From Pseudomonas fragi (lineage in GTDB: Bacteria; Pseudomonadota; Gammaproteobacteria; Pseudomonadales; Pseudomonadaceae), in contig NZ_NQKQ01000023.1 in the NCBI RefSeq assembly GCF_002269505.1, positions 19,540 to 83,539 on the forward strand: 64,000 bases of DNA. Direction: 5' to 3'. Below the pieces are notes generated by a model, which had not been told where the DNA came from, made no database searches, and was given only the letters and a program-made list of their open reading frames with translations. This document shows positions 51,784-60,964 of the stretch, in pieces (the first letter of the stretch is position 1; each line of letters starts with the position of its first letter). Position numbers and translations under genes: made by a program.

Positions 51784-53685
51784 ATGATGACTCGCAGCCG
51801 GTGGGACATCCACACCCGCACGCAGATGATGAGCCTGGGCCCGGCCTTGCTGTTGACGCTGTTGCTGATCAGCTTTTTTACCTTCGTACGCATTCAGGAT
51901 TTGCGCCAGGAACTCAAGCACACCGGCCAGTTGATCGCCAATCAGTTGGCCCCCGCCACCGAGTACGGAATCGTGACGGGTAACGGCGATGTGCTAGAAA
52001 CCCTGATCAATGCCTCGCTGAACATCCCCCATGTTCAATTCGTACAGGTGCAGAACCGTGCCAACGATATCCTGGCCCACGCCGAGCACCCGACCACCGA
52101 TACGGACAAAGGCTCGCAGGTTGAAGTGTTCCAGGCGCCGGTCAGGTTGCAAAAAAGCCCTTCCGGGGATTATTTGTTGCTCAGTAGCAATAAGCAGCCA
52201 CCAGCACTCACCGAAGACTATCTGGGCCGGGTGCTGGTCGGCATGTCCGGAGAAGCGTTCAGCACCCGCCAACAGGAAATCCTGCTCAAGGCCGTCATTC
52301 TTGCCTTGTTTGCCCTGGGCTTCACTTATCTGCTGGCCAGGCGCCTGGCGTCCAACCTGTCCAGACCCATCAGCGACATGAGCAAGGCGGTCAAGGCCAT
52401 CCAGCACGGCGATTTTAAAACGCCCCTGCCCGTGGTCGACGATGGCGAACTGGGCACCCTTGCCCAACACATCAACAACCTGGCCACCGGCCTGGAACAA
52501 GCCAGCCGCGAGCAACAATCAGCCATTGCCCAACTGATCCAGACCCGCGAAGAGGCCGAGCGTGCCAACCGCGCGAAAACCGACTTTCTGGCCATGATGA
52601 GCCATGAACTGCGCACGCCCATGAATGGTGTACTGGGCATGCTGCAGCTACTGGAAACCACGCAGATGACCGAGGAACAGGCCGAATATGCCGCCCTGGC
52701 GTCGGAATCCACCGAGCACCTGCTCAAGGTCATCAACGACATCCTCGACTTCTCGCGCATCGAGCGTTCCGCACTGGAGCTGGAGCATATCCCTTTCAAC
52801 CTCGCCGAACTGGTCAGCAATTGCGCCCAGGCATTCCAGCACAGCGCCGTGCAACGAGGCTTGCAACTGCATCTGACAATCCCCGAGGGCATGCAGGACT
52901 TGCATGTGCTGGGCGACCCGACCCGCATCAGGCAGATCCTGGTCAATCTGATCGGCAACGCCCTGAAATTCACTGAGCGCGGCCAGGTCAGTATCGAACC
53001 GCACTGGCAACAACTGGACCACGAACTGATCTGGTTTACCTGCGCCGTGCGCGACAGCGGCATAGGCATCAACAACGAAAAACTCGACGCCATGTTCACT
53101 GCCTTCCAGCAGGCCGACAGTTCGATTTCCCGACGTTATGGCGGTACCGGCCTGGGTCTGCCCATCGCCCGCACACTGGCGGAGCGCATGGGCGGTACGT
53201 TGCACGGCAAGAGTGAAGAGGCGCAGGGTTCGGTCTTTACCCTGGAGATCCCCCTGGAACTGCACCAACCCGTCACGCTCAGCCAGAGGCCGCTGCTGGA
53301 GCCCGAAGCCAGCTGTGCGCCCGGGCGCAAAGTGCTGCTGGTGGAAGACAATCAGGTCAACCAGACCGTCATCGAGGCCATGCTGAGCAGCCTGGGGTAT
53401 GAAGTGACGATGGTCAGTGACGGTGCACAGGCCATTCACTTTGCCAACACGGAGCGCTTCGCCGCGATCTTGATGGACTGCCGGCTGCCGATCATCAACG
53501 GCTATGAAGCCACCCGGCAAATCCGCCAGTTGCCCGGTTGCCGGGCCCTGCCCATCATTGCCCTGACCGCCAACGCCCTGCAGGGCGACCGGGAGACCTG
53601 CCTGCAGGCCGGAATGAACGATTATCTGGCAAAGCCGTTCAAACGCGCGGATCTGGAACAAATTCTGCTGCGCTGGGTCCAGTAA
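51784..53685 (+). CDS. Hybrid sensor histidine kinase (PA1611-like)
   Basis: A 633-residue inner-membrane kinase: two membrane helices (about 15-35 and 170-190) enclose a periplasmic domain, then HAMP, a HisKA domain with H274 (SHELRTPMNG), an ATPase domain with GNALKFTERG and YGGTGLGLPIA, and a receiver domain with phospho-acceptor D565 (LMDCRLPIIN). From memory, the P. aeruginosa gene in this place (PA1611, next to fabA) feeds the HptB phosphorelay and antagonises RetS in Gac/Rsm control; this is an inference by position. ATG 51784; GAGGGAG is about 12 bases upstream. No cognate regulator gene is adjacent. Confidence 0.9.
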   Translation: MMTRSRWDIHTRTQMMSLGPALLLTLLLISFFTFVRIQDLRQELKHTGQLIANQLAPATEYGIVTGNGDVLETLINASLNIPHVQFVQVQNRANDILAHAEHPTTDTDKGSQVEVFQAPVRLQKSPSGDYLLLSSNKQPPALTEDYLGRVLVGMSGEAFSTRQQEILLKAVILALFALGFTYLLARRLASNLSRPISDMSKAVKAIQHGDFKTPLPVVDDGELGTLAQHINNLATGLEQASREQQSAIAQLIQTREEAERANRAKTDFLAMMSHELRTPMNGVLGMLQLLETTQMTEEQAEYAALASESTEHLLKVINDILDFSRIERSALELEHIPFNLAELVSNCAQAFQHSAVQRGLQLHLTIPEGMQDLHVLGDPTRIRQILVNLIGNALKFTERGQVSIEPHWQQLDHELIWFTCAVRDSGIGINNEKLDAMFTAFQQADSSISRRYGGTGLGLPIARTLAERMGGTLHGKSEEAQGSVFTLEIPLELHQPVTLSQRPLLEPEASCAPGRKVLLVEDNQVNQTVIEAMLSSLGYEVTMVSDGAQAIHFANTERFAAILMDCRLPIINGYEATRQIRQLPGCRALPIIALTANALQGDRETCLQAGMNDYLAKPFKRADLEQILLRWVQ

Positions 53686-53786
53686 CTTATGGCTAAAAGG
53701 CCACCTGCGACTGGCGTAAAAGACAAAAGTGCGGCAGTCTTAGGCACCCGAATGGGCCACTGAACCGGCCCGATTTAAATTTTCAG

Positions 53787-53800
53787 TGCACAAGTGTACA
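53787..53800. promoter_or_regulatory. TGCACA-AG-TGTACA dyad before fabA
   Basis: An inverted repeat with one mismatch, 134 bases upstream of the fabA start. Unsaturated fatty acid genes are controlled by TetR-type repressors FabR/DesT whose sites hold ACA-N2-TGT cores, so this is a good candidate operator. It is an inference. Confidence 0.5.
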
Positions 53801-53933
53801 TTCTTGTCCTTTGCGCTGTGACTTTCACTACAACGCAATAGTCTATGTGTAGGCTGGCGAACTGAAACACCTGTGTTTCAGTTGGTCGGGAAGATTTGCC
53901 CCACCCGCCGCATGGGATTATTGAGGAGCTCGC

Positions 53934-54449
53934 ATGACCAAACAAAACGCCTTTACTCGGGAAGATCTGCTGCGCTGTAGCCGCGGCGAACTGTTCGGCC
54001 CGGGTAACGCGCAACTGCCCGCCCCTAACATGCTGATGGTGGATCGCATCACCCATATCAGTGAAGAGGGTGGCAAGTACGGCAAAGGTGAATTGGTCGC
54101 CGAGCTGGATATCACCCCGGACCTGTGGTTCTTCGCCTGCCATTTCGAAGGTGATCCGGTAATGCCAGGTTGCCTGGGCCTTGACGCCATGTGGCAGCTG
54201 GTCGGCTTCTACTTGGGCTGGCAGGGTCTGCCGGGCCGCGGTCGCGCCCTGGGTTCGGGCGAAGTGAAGTTCTTTGGCCAGGTCTTGCCGACCGCCAAAA
54301 AAGTCACTTACAACATTCAAATCAAGCGCGTCCTCAAGGGCAAGCTGAACCTGGCCATTGCCGATGGTTCGGTCACTGTCGACGGTCGCGAGATTTATAC
54401 TGCCGAAGGCCTTCGGGTCGGCGTATTCACTTCCACTGACAACTTTTAA
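53934..54449 (+). CDS. fabA: Beta-hydroxydecanoyl-ACP dehydratase/isomerase
   Basis: A 171-residue FabA with catalytic His70 (CHFEGDPVMPG) and Asp84 (GLDAMWQLVGF) at the positions expected for E. coli H71/D85. It dehydrates 3-hydroxydecanoyl-ACP and isomerises the double bond, the branch point to unsaturated fatty acids. ATG 53934 with GAGGAG-type site upstream. fabB follows after 11 bases, so the pair forms a short operon. A TetR-type dyad precedes it. Confidence 0.97.
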   Translation: MTKQNAFTREDLLRCSRGELFGPGNAQLPAPNMLMVDRITHISEEGGKYGKGELVAELDITPDLWFFACHFEGDPVMPGCLGLDAMWQLVGFYLGWQGLPGRGRALGSGEVKFFGQVLPTAKKVTYNIQIKRVLKGKLNLAIADGSVTVDGREIYTAEGLRVGVFTSTDNF

Positions 54450-54460
54450 GGGTTATCCGC

Positions 54461-55681
54461 ATGCGCCGCGTCGTTATCACTGGTCTGGGCATCGTTTCGT
54501 GCCTGGGCAATGACAAAGAGACCGTCTCCGCTAACCTGCGTGCAAGTCGCCCTGGCATCCGATTCAACCCGGAATATGCCGAAATGGGTCTGCGTAGCCA
54601 GGTTTCCGGCTCCATTGACCTGCCTCTCGAAGAGCTGATCGATCGCAAGATCTATCGCTTCGTCGGCCACGCAGCGGCTTACGCCTACCTGGCCATGAAA
54701 GACGCCATCACTGATTCGGGCCTGACCGAGGAGCAAGTCTCCAACCCGCGTACCGGCCTGATCGCCGGCTCCGGCGGCGCGTCGACCCTGAACCAGATGG
54801 AAGCGCTGGATATCCTGCGTGAAAAAGGCGTCAAGCGTGTTGGCCCGTACCGCGTTACGCGGACTATGGGTAGCACCGTTTCTGCCTGCCTGGCCACTCC
54901 CTTCAAGATCAAGGGTGTGAACTACTCGATCTCCTCTGCCTGCGCCACCAGTGCTCACTGCATCGGTACTGCCGTCGAGCAGATCCAGCTGGGCAAGCAG
55001 GACATCGTCTTTGCCGGCGGCGGCGAAGAAGAACACTGGAGCCAGTCGTTCCTGTTCGACGCCATGGGCGCCCTGTCCACTCAATACAACGACACGCCTG
55101 AAAAAGCGTCCCGTGCCTACGACAAAAACCGTGATGGCTTCGTCATCGCTGGCGGCGGCGGCATGGTTGTTGTTGAAGAACTGGAACACGCCCTGGCCCG
55201 TGGCGCCAAGATCTACGCCGAAATCGTCGGCTACGGCGCGACCTCTGACGGCTATGACATGGTTGCACCAAGCGGTGAAGGCGCCATCCGCTGCATGCAG
55301 ATGGCAATGTCCACCGTTGACGGCCCGATCGACTACCTGAACACCCATGGCACCTCTACTCCGGTAGGCGATGCCAAGGAAATGGAAGGTGTGCGTGCGG
55401 TATTCGGCGACAAGGCCCCAGCCATCAGCTCGACCAAAAGCCTGTCGGGTCACTCCCTGGGCGCCGCAGGCGTTCACGAAGCGATCTACTGCCTGCTGAT
55501 GATGGAAGGCAATTTCATCGCTGGCTCGGCTAACATCGAAGAGATCGATCCGGTCGTTGCTGACATGCCGATCCTGACCAAAACCCGCGAGAACGTCACG
55601 CTCAACAACGTGATGAGCAACAGCTTCGGCTTCGGTGGCACCAACGCCACTCTGGTCCTCAAGCGCTGGACTGGCAAATAA
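54461..55681 (+). CDS. fabB: Beta-ketoacyl-ACP synthase I
   Basis: A 406-residue thiolase-fold condensing enzyme with catalytic Cys161 (SSACATSAH), His296 (NTHGTSTPVGD) and His331 (LSGHSLGAAG). With FabA it elongates cis-3-decenoyl-ACP and so commits carbon to unsaturated fatty acids. ATG 54461, 11 bases after fabA; a strong terminator follows, closing the fabAB operon. Length and motifs are normal. Confidence 0.97.
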   Translation: MRRVVITGLGIVSCLGNDKETVSANLRASRPGIRFNPEYAEMGLRSQVSGSIDLPLEELIDRKIYRFVGHAAAYAYLAMKDAITDSGLTEEQVSNPRTGLIAGSGGASTLNQMEALDILREKGVKRVGPYRVTRTMGSTVSACLATPFKIKGVNYSISSACATSAHCIGTAVEQIQLGKQDIVFAGGGEEEHWSQSFLFDAMGALSTQYNDTPEKASRAYDKNRDGFVIAGGGGMVVVEELEHALARGAKIYAEIVGYGATSDGYDMVAPSGEGAIRCMQMAMSTVDGPIDYLNTHGTSTPVGDAKEMEGVRAVFGDKAPAISSTKSLSGHSLGAAGVHEAIYCLLMMEGNFIAGSANIEEIDPVVADMPILTKTRENVTLNNVMSNSFGFGGTNATLVLKRWTGK

Positions 55682-55700
55682 GCCACCCGCTCGCGACATG

Positions 55701-55733
55701 AAAAATGCCCCGACTGGTTCGGGGCATTTTTTT
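55701..55733. terminator. Terminator after fabAB
   Basis: Stem AAAAATGCCCCGA pairs with TCGGGGCATTTTT over a CTGGT loop, with further T residues. It can act in both directions. Confidence 0.93.
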
Positions 55734-55808
55734 GCCTGAGGGAACGTACAAGCTCCAGCATGCTCTATAAAGATCAGGATGTTTAATCACTCCACGCTGA
55801 GGTTTGCC

Positions 55809-56225
55809 ATGACTGTTACCGTTAATACCGTGTCACACGAAGGTTTTCGTCACAGCATCAAGATCGACGATTACGAAGTGTTCACCGATCTGCCCAAAAC
55901 AATGGGCGGCGAAGGCAGCGCGCCTACCCCCCATGACTATTTCGATGCCGCCCTGGGTGCCTGCAAGGCGCTGACCCTGAAACTCTACGCGCAAAAGAAA
56001 GAAATCCCCCTCACCGGCGTAACGGTTGAGGTCAAGCACGACGCCAGCGAAGAGCAAAAGGGCAAGTACGCCCTGCACGTCAAACTGACCCTTAAAGGCG
56101 TATTGACCGATGCCCAGCGCGACGAACTGCACAATGTGGCAGACAAATGCCCCGTGCATAAACTGATGACCACCGCCGAGGTCACCATCGAGACCCACCT
56201 GTCTGAAGGCGCTTTCAGCCAATAA
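55809..56225 (+). CDS. OsmC/Ohr family protein
   Basis: A 138-residue OsmC-fold protein with the two conserved cysteines of the family: GACKALTLKLY (near residue 58) and ADKCPVHKLM (near residue 115), the active pair of hydroperoxide-reducing peroxidases. It probably detoxifies organic peroxides in the cytoplasm; regulators of the OhrR type are not adjacent. ATG 55809 follows TGAGGTTTGCC; the frame begins ten codons earlier at 55779 without a binding site. Stands between fabB and pirin. Confidence 0.92.
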   Translation: MTVTVNTVSHEGFRHSIKIDDYEVFTDLPKTMGGEGSAPTPHDYFDAALGACKALTLKLYAQKKEIPLTGVTVEVKHDASEEQKGKYALHVKLTLKGVLTDAQRDELHNVADKCPVHKLMTTAEVTIETHLSEGAFSQ

Positions 56226-56288
56226 CGGTCTGCAGTCTGGAGCAGCGCCGGGTTATGCTCGGCGCTCCTCCATTGCAGGGCCAGCACC

Positions 56289-57149
56289 ATGCGCACACTG
56301 ACTGTGATCCGACCTCGGGCCGAGGACGTAGAAGGCCAACCGATTTTGCGCCCCCTGCCCTCGGCAAAATGCCGCAGCGTGGGGCCATTTGTGTTTTTCG
56401 ACCACATGCTGCTGACGCAATATCCACCCGGCAGCGGGATGAATATCCGACAGCATCCGCATATCGGTCTGTCTACGCTGACATACTTGTTTGAAGGCCA
56501 TATTCAACACAAAGACAGCCTGGGATCTGACCAACTGGTGGGGCCCGGTGATGTCAGCTGGATGACAGCCGGTGCAGCCATTGCCCACATTGAACGCACA
56601 CCCACCCAGTTGCTGGGACAAGGTTCGGCATTACACGGGCTGCAAGTGTGGCTGGCCTCGCCCAAGGCCCATGAACAAGGTGCGGGCCATTACAGCCATC
56701 ATCCCGCCCACACCCTGCCGGTCAGCGACAACCTCGGCGTACAGATCCGCCTGATAGCCGGGACAGGCTTTTGCCTGACATCACCGGTGCCGGTGCTCAC
56801 GCCTACCCTGTATGCCGACGTGCACATGCAAACGGCCACCACGCTGCTGGTCCCGACTGACCACCCGGAGCGCGCGCTGTATGTACTGGAAGGTGACGTG
56901 CAACTGGATGGCCTGGCCCTGGAGCCCCACAGCCTTGTGGTGCTGGAAGCAGGCGAAGAGGTGACGCTGAGCGCAGACAGTGACTGCCACCTGGTGCTGA
57001 TCGGAGGAGCACCGCTGGATGGCCCGCGACGCATGAACTGGAACTTCGTCGCCAGCGACCCGGCCCTGATCGAACAGGCCAGAGCTCGCTGGGCGGCAGG
57101 CGACTGGCCGACCGTTCCCGGAGAAATCGGCCGGATCGAACTGCCTTGA
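56289..57149 (+). CDS. Pirin family protein
   Basis: A 286-residue two-cupin protein. The N-terminal pirin cupin has the metal site HPHIGLSTLTYLFEGHIQHKDSLG (about 57-80, His/His/Glu region) and GPGDVSWMTAGAAIAHIERTP, and the C-terminal half carries the second barrel. Pirins act as quercetinase-like or regulatory metal proteins; no substrate is known here. ATG 56289. It is 63 bases after the OsmC gene, same strand, so possibly cotranscribed. Convergent with the NhaC-like gene. Confidence 0.92.
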   Translation: MRTLTVIRPRAEDVEGQPILRPLPSAKCRSVGPFVFFDHMLLTQYPPGSGMNIRQHPHIGLSTLTYLFEGHIQHKDSLGSDQLVGPGDVSWMTAGAAIAHIERTPTQLLGQGSALHGLQVWLASPKAHEQGAGHYSHHPAHTLPVSDNLGVQIRLIAGTGFCLTSPVPVLTPTLYADVHMQTATTLLVPTDHPERALYVLEGDVQLDGLALEPHSLVVLEAGEEVTLSADSDCHLVLIGGAPLDGPRRMNWNFVASDPALIEQARARWAAGDWPTVPGEIGRIELP

Positions 57150-57159
57150 AACCCGAGCC

Positions 57160-58482
57160 TTACAAAACCATCGCTGCTACCCAGCCAAAGGCCAGCAGTG
57201 GCAGGTTGTAATGCAGGAATGTGGGCACCACGGTGTCCCAGATGTGGTGATGCTGACCGTCAATGTTCAGACCGGAGGTCGGGCCCAGGGTAGAGTCCGA
57301 CGCTGGCGAACCGGCATCGCCCAGAGCGCCTGCCGTACCGACGATACAAACGATGGCCATGGGGCTGAAGCCCAGTTGCACACACAGCGGCACAAAAATC
57401 GCCGCCAGGATCGGCACCGTCGAAAACGACGAACCGATGCCCATGGTCACCAGCAAACCCACCAGCAACATCAGTAGCGCGCCTACCCCCTTGCTGTGGT
57501 TGATCCAGCCGGCAGAGGCCTCTACCAGCGACTTGACCTCGCCTGTGGCCTTCAGGACCTCGGCAAAACCCGAAGCCGCGATCATGATGAAACCGATCAT
57601 GGCCATCATTTTCATGCCTTCGGTAAACAGGTCGTCAGTTTCGCGCCAACGGACGATCCCCGACGCCGAAAAAATCAGAAAGCCTGCCAGTGCACCGATG
57701 ATCATGGAACCCAGCCACAGCTGAATGATAAACGCCGCGGCAATGGCCACACCGGCCACGAGCAGGGTGCGCGGGTTATAGCTGATGGCAACCTGCTCGA
57801 CCTGCTCGATCTTGCCCAGGTCATACTCGCGCTTTTTCCGATAGCTGATAAATACTGCCACCAGCAAGCCGAACAACATCCCCAAAGCCGGGATTGCCAT
57901 CGCGTGGGTCACGTTGACAGCGCTGATATCCACGCCACTTTTACTGACGTTGGCGAGCAGGATCTGGTTAAGGAAGATATTGCCAAAACCCACCGGCAAG
58001 AACATGTACGGCGTGATCAAACCGAAGGTCATGACGCAGGCGATCAGGCGACGGTCGATTTTCAGTTTGGTCAGCACATACAACAGCGGCGGAACCAACA
58101 GCGGGATAAAGGCGATATGGATCGGCAGAATATTCTGCGATGAAATAGCCACCACCAGCAGCAAGCCGATCAACAACCACTTGACCCGATTGCCACCCAC
58201 GGCCTGCTGCTTGTTGACCATGCGCAGTGCTTTGTCGGCCATGGCATGTGCCAGGCCCGACTTAGCAATGGCTACAGCGAAAGCGCCCAGCATCGCGTAG
58301 GACAAAGCGACCTGAGCACCACCACCCAAGCCGCCATTAAACGCATTGAGCGTCGCCTCGATACCCAGCCCGCCGACAAGGCCACCCACAAGGGCACCCA
58401 CAATCAGTGCGATAACCACATGCACACGGGACAAACTGAGCACCAGCATGATGCCGACCGCGGCAATTACTGCATTCATCAT
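57160..58482 (-). CDS. Na+/H+ antiporter family protein (NhaC-like)
   Basis: A 440-residue inner-membrane protein with about twelve helices. It has the GGLGGGAQVALSYAMLGAFAVAIAKSG segment, the charged ITPYMFLPVGFGNIFLNQIL stretch, and GTAGALGDAGSPASDSTLGPTSG near the end, characteristic of the Na+/H+ antiporter family (PF07399/NhaC-type). It may exchange sodium or another ion or organic acid for protons; the transported ion is not certain. Start moved from 58581: two adjacent ATGs (58482, 58479) follow GAGG; 58482 is given. Convergent with pirin. Confidence 0.88.
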   Translation of the reverse strand: MMNAVIAAVGIMLVLSLSRVHVVIALIVGALVGGLVGGLGIEATLNAFNGGLGGGAQVALSYAMLGAFAVAIAKSGLAHAMADKALRMVNKQQAVGGNRVKWLLIGLLLVVAISSQNILPIHIAFIPLLVPPLLYVLTKLKIDRRLIACVMTFGLITPYMFLPVGFGNIFLNQILLANVSKSGVDISAVNVTHAMAIPALGMLFGLLVAVFISYRKKREYDLGKIEQVEQVAISYNPRTLLVAGVAIAAAFIIQLWLGSMIIGALAGFLIFSASGIVRWRETDDLFTEGMKMMAMIGFIMIAASGFAEVLKATGEVKSLVEASAGWINHSKGVGALLMLLVGLLVTMGIGSSFSTVPILAAIFVPLCVQLGFSPMAIVCIVGTAGALGDAGSPASDSTLGPTSGLNIDGQHHHIWDTVVPTFLHYNLPLLAFGWVAAMVL

Positions 58483-58796
58483 TACAACCTCATAGCGCGC
58501 GCCACGATAAAAACACCGTAAAGCGGAAAATTTCGGGCAAAAGAAGACTGTTCCAATCGCAGGATCTGGAAAGGTGGACATATTTGGGGGCGCACACTTT
58601 GCAGCACCATCAGCGCCTTGTCAAAGCGCATGCCAAAGGCCACCGGGCAATCTGTTTGAAACGGCCTTAACCCTAGTATTTAAAGGGCTAAATCGATTTT
58701 TTAAAGTCCGGGTAAAACGTTAAAAACTGTGGTTTTGGCGTAAAGAAAATTCCATAGCAGCCGCTAACAGACAAAGCCTCTTTTTAGGATGTCTCC
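58483..58796. other. Gap between antiporter and chemoreceptor
   Basis: About 314 bases with no supportable gene. It holds the FliA-type promoter for the chemoreceptor (58741-58767) and, on the other strand, the antiporter promoter. The right half (58660-58760) is AT-rich. Confidence 0.6.
58741..58767 (+). promoter_or_regulatory. Candidate sigma-28 (FliA) promoter
   Basis: TAAAG at 58741-58745, a 14-base spacer and GCCGCTAA at 58760-58767, matching the flagellar sigma-28 consensus TAAAG-N14-GCCGATAA with one mismatch. The ATG of the chemoreceptor is 29 bases after it. Confidence 0.8.
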
Positions 58797-60944
58797 ATGT
58801 CGCTCAGACAGCTTTCCATTCAATGGAAAATCACCCTTCTTGCCGGACTCAGCCTGATCGGCGTTGTCACGCTGCTGGTGGGGCTTTCTCTCTATCGCAT
58901 GAATCACACTGCCGATCTGGTGGAGGCATCCAGCTCACAGATGCTCAATGAGGCTGCACAGGCCCGCATTGAAGCGCAGGGTGAAGCCCAGGCACTGGCA
59001 ATCAGCCGCCAGTTTATGGACGCCTACCAGTACGGAAACGGCTTCGCCCGCCAAGTCCTGTTTTTGCGTGAGCAATCGGAAAAACGCTTTCTGGATGCTT
59101 TCGACCTGCGTGAAGACCTGACCCGCCAGGTCAAGGCCGCGCTGCAAGCCAATCCGGACTTGCTGGGCCTGTCGCTGGTGTTTGAAGCCAACGCGCTGGA
59201 TGGCAAGGACCAACTGTTCGACCATCAAAAAGAGCTGGGCAGCAACGACAAGGGCCGTTTTGCCTTGTACTGGTCGCAACCGACGCCAGGCAAACTGACC
59301 TCGATGGCACTCCCCGAGTCAGACATGGCCGATACCAGCACCGGGCCCAGCGGTCAGGCCAACAACACATGGTTCACCTGCCCCCGCGTCACGCGCAAAC
59401 CGTGCATTATCGAGCCTTACTTTTATCAAATCGACGGGCAGAACGTACTGCTGACCAGCATCGTTTTCCCGCTGATCGTCGATGGTAAAGTCATCGCCTC
59501 GCTGTCGGTAGATATCAACCTCAACAGCTTGCAGGCTATCAGCCTGCACGCCAGCCAGAAACTCTACAACGGCGAAACTCGGGTGGGCATTATCAGCTCG
59601 GCCGGCATTCTGGCCGGTTTCAGCGCCGATGCCAGTAAACTTGCCCAACGTCTCGATCAGGTCGACAGCAACGATGGCACGGCCCTGATCCGGATGATGG
59701 CCAGCGGTGATCAGGTACAAAGCATCCGCAGCCAGCAACGCCTGAAGGTGCTCACGCCCTTCCTGCCAATTCCGGGCAGCAAGCCGTGGGGCGTGCTGCT
59801 CGACGTACCTGAGAAGGTTCTGGTCGGCCCGGCCCGGGCGTTGCAAGCCGAACTGGACGAGCGCAACAAAGCCGGGGCCTTGACCGAGCTGGCCTGGGGC
59901 TCACTGGCCGCAATTATCGGCTTGCTGCTGGTGTGGATGCTGGCTCGCAGTGTTACCCGGCCAATCCTCGGCGTGGCCAATATGCTGGAAGACATTGCCA
60001 GCGGTGAAGGCGATCTGACCCGCCGCCTGGCCTACGATAAGAAAGATGAATTGGGACAACTGGCCAGCTGGTTCAACCGTTTCCTCGACAAACTGCAACC
60101 GACCATTGCCGAAGTGAAACGCTCGGTACAGGACGCACGCAGCACAGCCGACCAGTCGGCAGCCATTGCCACCCAGACCAGCGCCGGTATGGAGCAGCAA
60201 TACCGCCAGGTCGACCAGGCCGCTACAGCTTCCCATGAGATGAGCGCAACGGCCCAGGATGTCGCCCGCAGCGCTGCCCAGGCGGCCCAGGCGGCCCGTG
60301 ATGCCGACCAGGCTACACGCCAGGGTTTGACCATCATCGATCGCACCACCAGTAGCATTGACCACCTGGCTGCCGACATGAGCGTGGCCATGACTCAAGT
60401 CGAAGGGCTGGCCGCCAACAGCGAAAAAATCGGTTCGGTGCTGGAAGTTATTCGTGCAATCGCCGAGCAGACCAACCTCCTCGCCCTCAACGCGGCCATC
60501 GAAGCCGCACGTGCAGGGGAAGCCGGACGTGGTTTTGCGGTGGTAGCAGATGAAGTTCGCAACCTGGCACGTCGCACTCAGGAATCGGTTGAAGAAACCC
60601 GTCAGGTCATCGAACAACTGCAAGCCGGCACTCAGGAGGTGGTCAGCTCCATGAGCAACAGCCATCGCCAGGCCCAAGACAGTGTCGAGCAGGTGGGGCA
60701 AGCGGTCACGGCCTTGCAGCAAATCGGTGATGCGGTGACCGTAATTACCGACATGAATCTGCAAATTGCCAGTGCGGCAGAGGAACAGAGTGCCGTCGCC
60801 GAAGAGATCAACAACAACGTAGCCACCATTCGCGATGTAACGGAGTCTTTGTCGGAACAGGCCAATGAATCTGCGCGGGTCAGCCAGTCCCTCAACTCGC
60901 TGGCCAACCAGCAGCAAAAATTGATGGATCAGTTCCGCGTTTGA
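58797..60944 (+). CDS. Methyl-accepting chemotaxis protein (dCache-type)
   Basis: A 715-residue chemoreceptor. TM1 is at about 13-33, a double-Cache-like periplasmic sensor fills about 40-355, TM2 is at about 360-380, then HAMP (SVTRPILGVANMLEDIASGEGDLTRRL), and a long cytoplasmic helical bundle with the signalling tip IAEQTNLLALNAAIEAARAG near residue 560. It controls CheA and hence flagellar motion in response to a small ligand of unknown identity. ATG 58797 with AGGA seven bases upstream. The FliA promoter ties it to the motility regulon. From memory an MCP (PA1608) lies beside fabB in P. aeruginosa too. Confidence 0.95.
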   Translation: MSLRQLSIQWKITLLAGLSLIGVVTLLVGLSLYRMNHTADLVEASSSQMLNEAAQARIEAQGEAQALAISRQFMDAYQYGNGFARQVLFLREQSEKRFLDAFDLREDLTRQVKAALQANPDLLGLSLVFEANALDGKDQLFDHQKELGSNDKGRFALYWSQPTPGKLTSMALPESDMADTSTGPSGQANNTWFTCPRVTRKPCIIEPYFYQIDGQNVLLTSIVFPLIVDGKVIASLSVDINLNSLQAISLHASQKLYNGETRVGIISSAGILAGFSADASKLAQRLDQVDSNDGTALIRMMASGDQVQSIRSQQRLKVLTPFLPIPGSKPWGVLLDVPEKVLVGPARALQAELDERNKAGALTELAWGSLAAIIGLLLVWMLARSVTRPILGVANMLEDIASGEGDLTRRLAYDKKDELGQLASWFNRFLDKLQPTIAEVKRSVQDARSTADQSAAIATQTSAGMEQQYRQVDQAATASHEMSATAQDVARSAAQAAQAARDADQATRQGLTIIDRTTSSIDHLAADMSVAMTQVEGLAANSEKIGSVLEVIRAIAEQTNLLALNAAIEAARAGEAGRGFAVVADEVRNLARRTQESVEETRQVIEQLQAGTQEVVSSMSNSHRQAQDSVEQVGQAVTALQQIGDAVTVITDMNLQIASAAEEQSAVAEEINNNVATIRDVTESLSEQANESARVSQSLNSLANQQQKLMDQFRV

Positions 60945-60964
60945 TTGTCAGGGCGATGCCGGCT

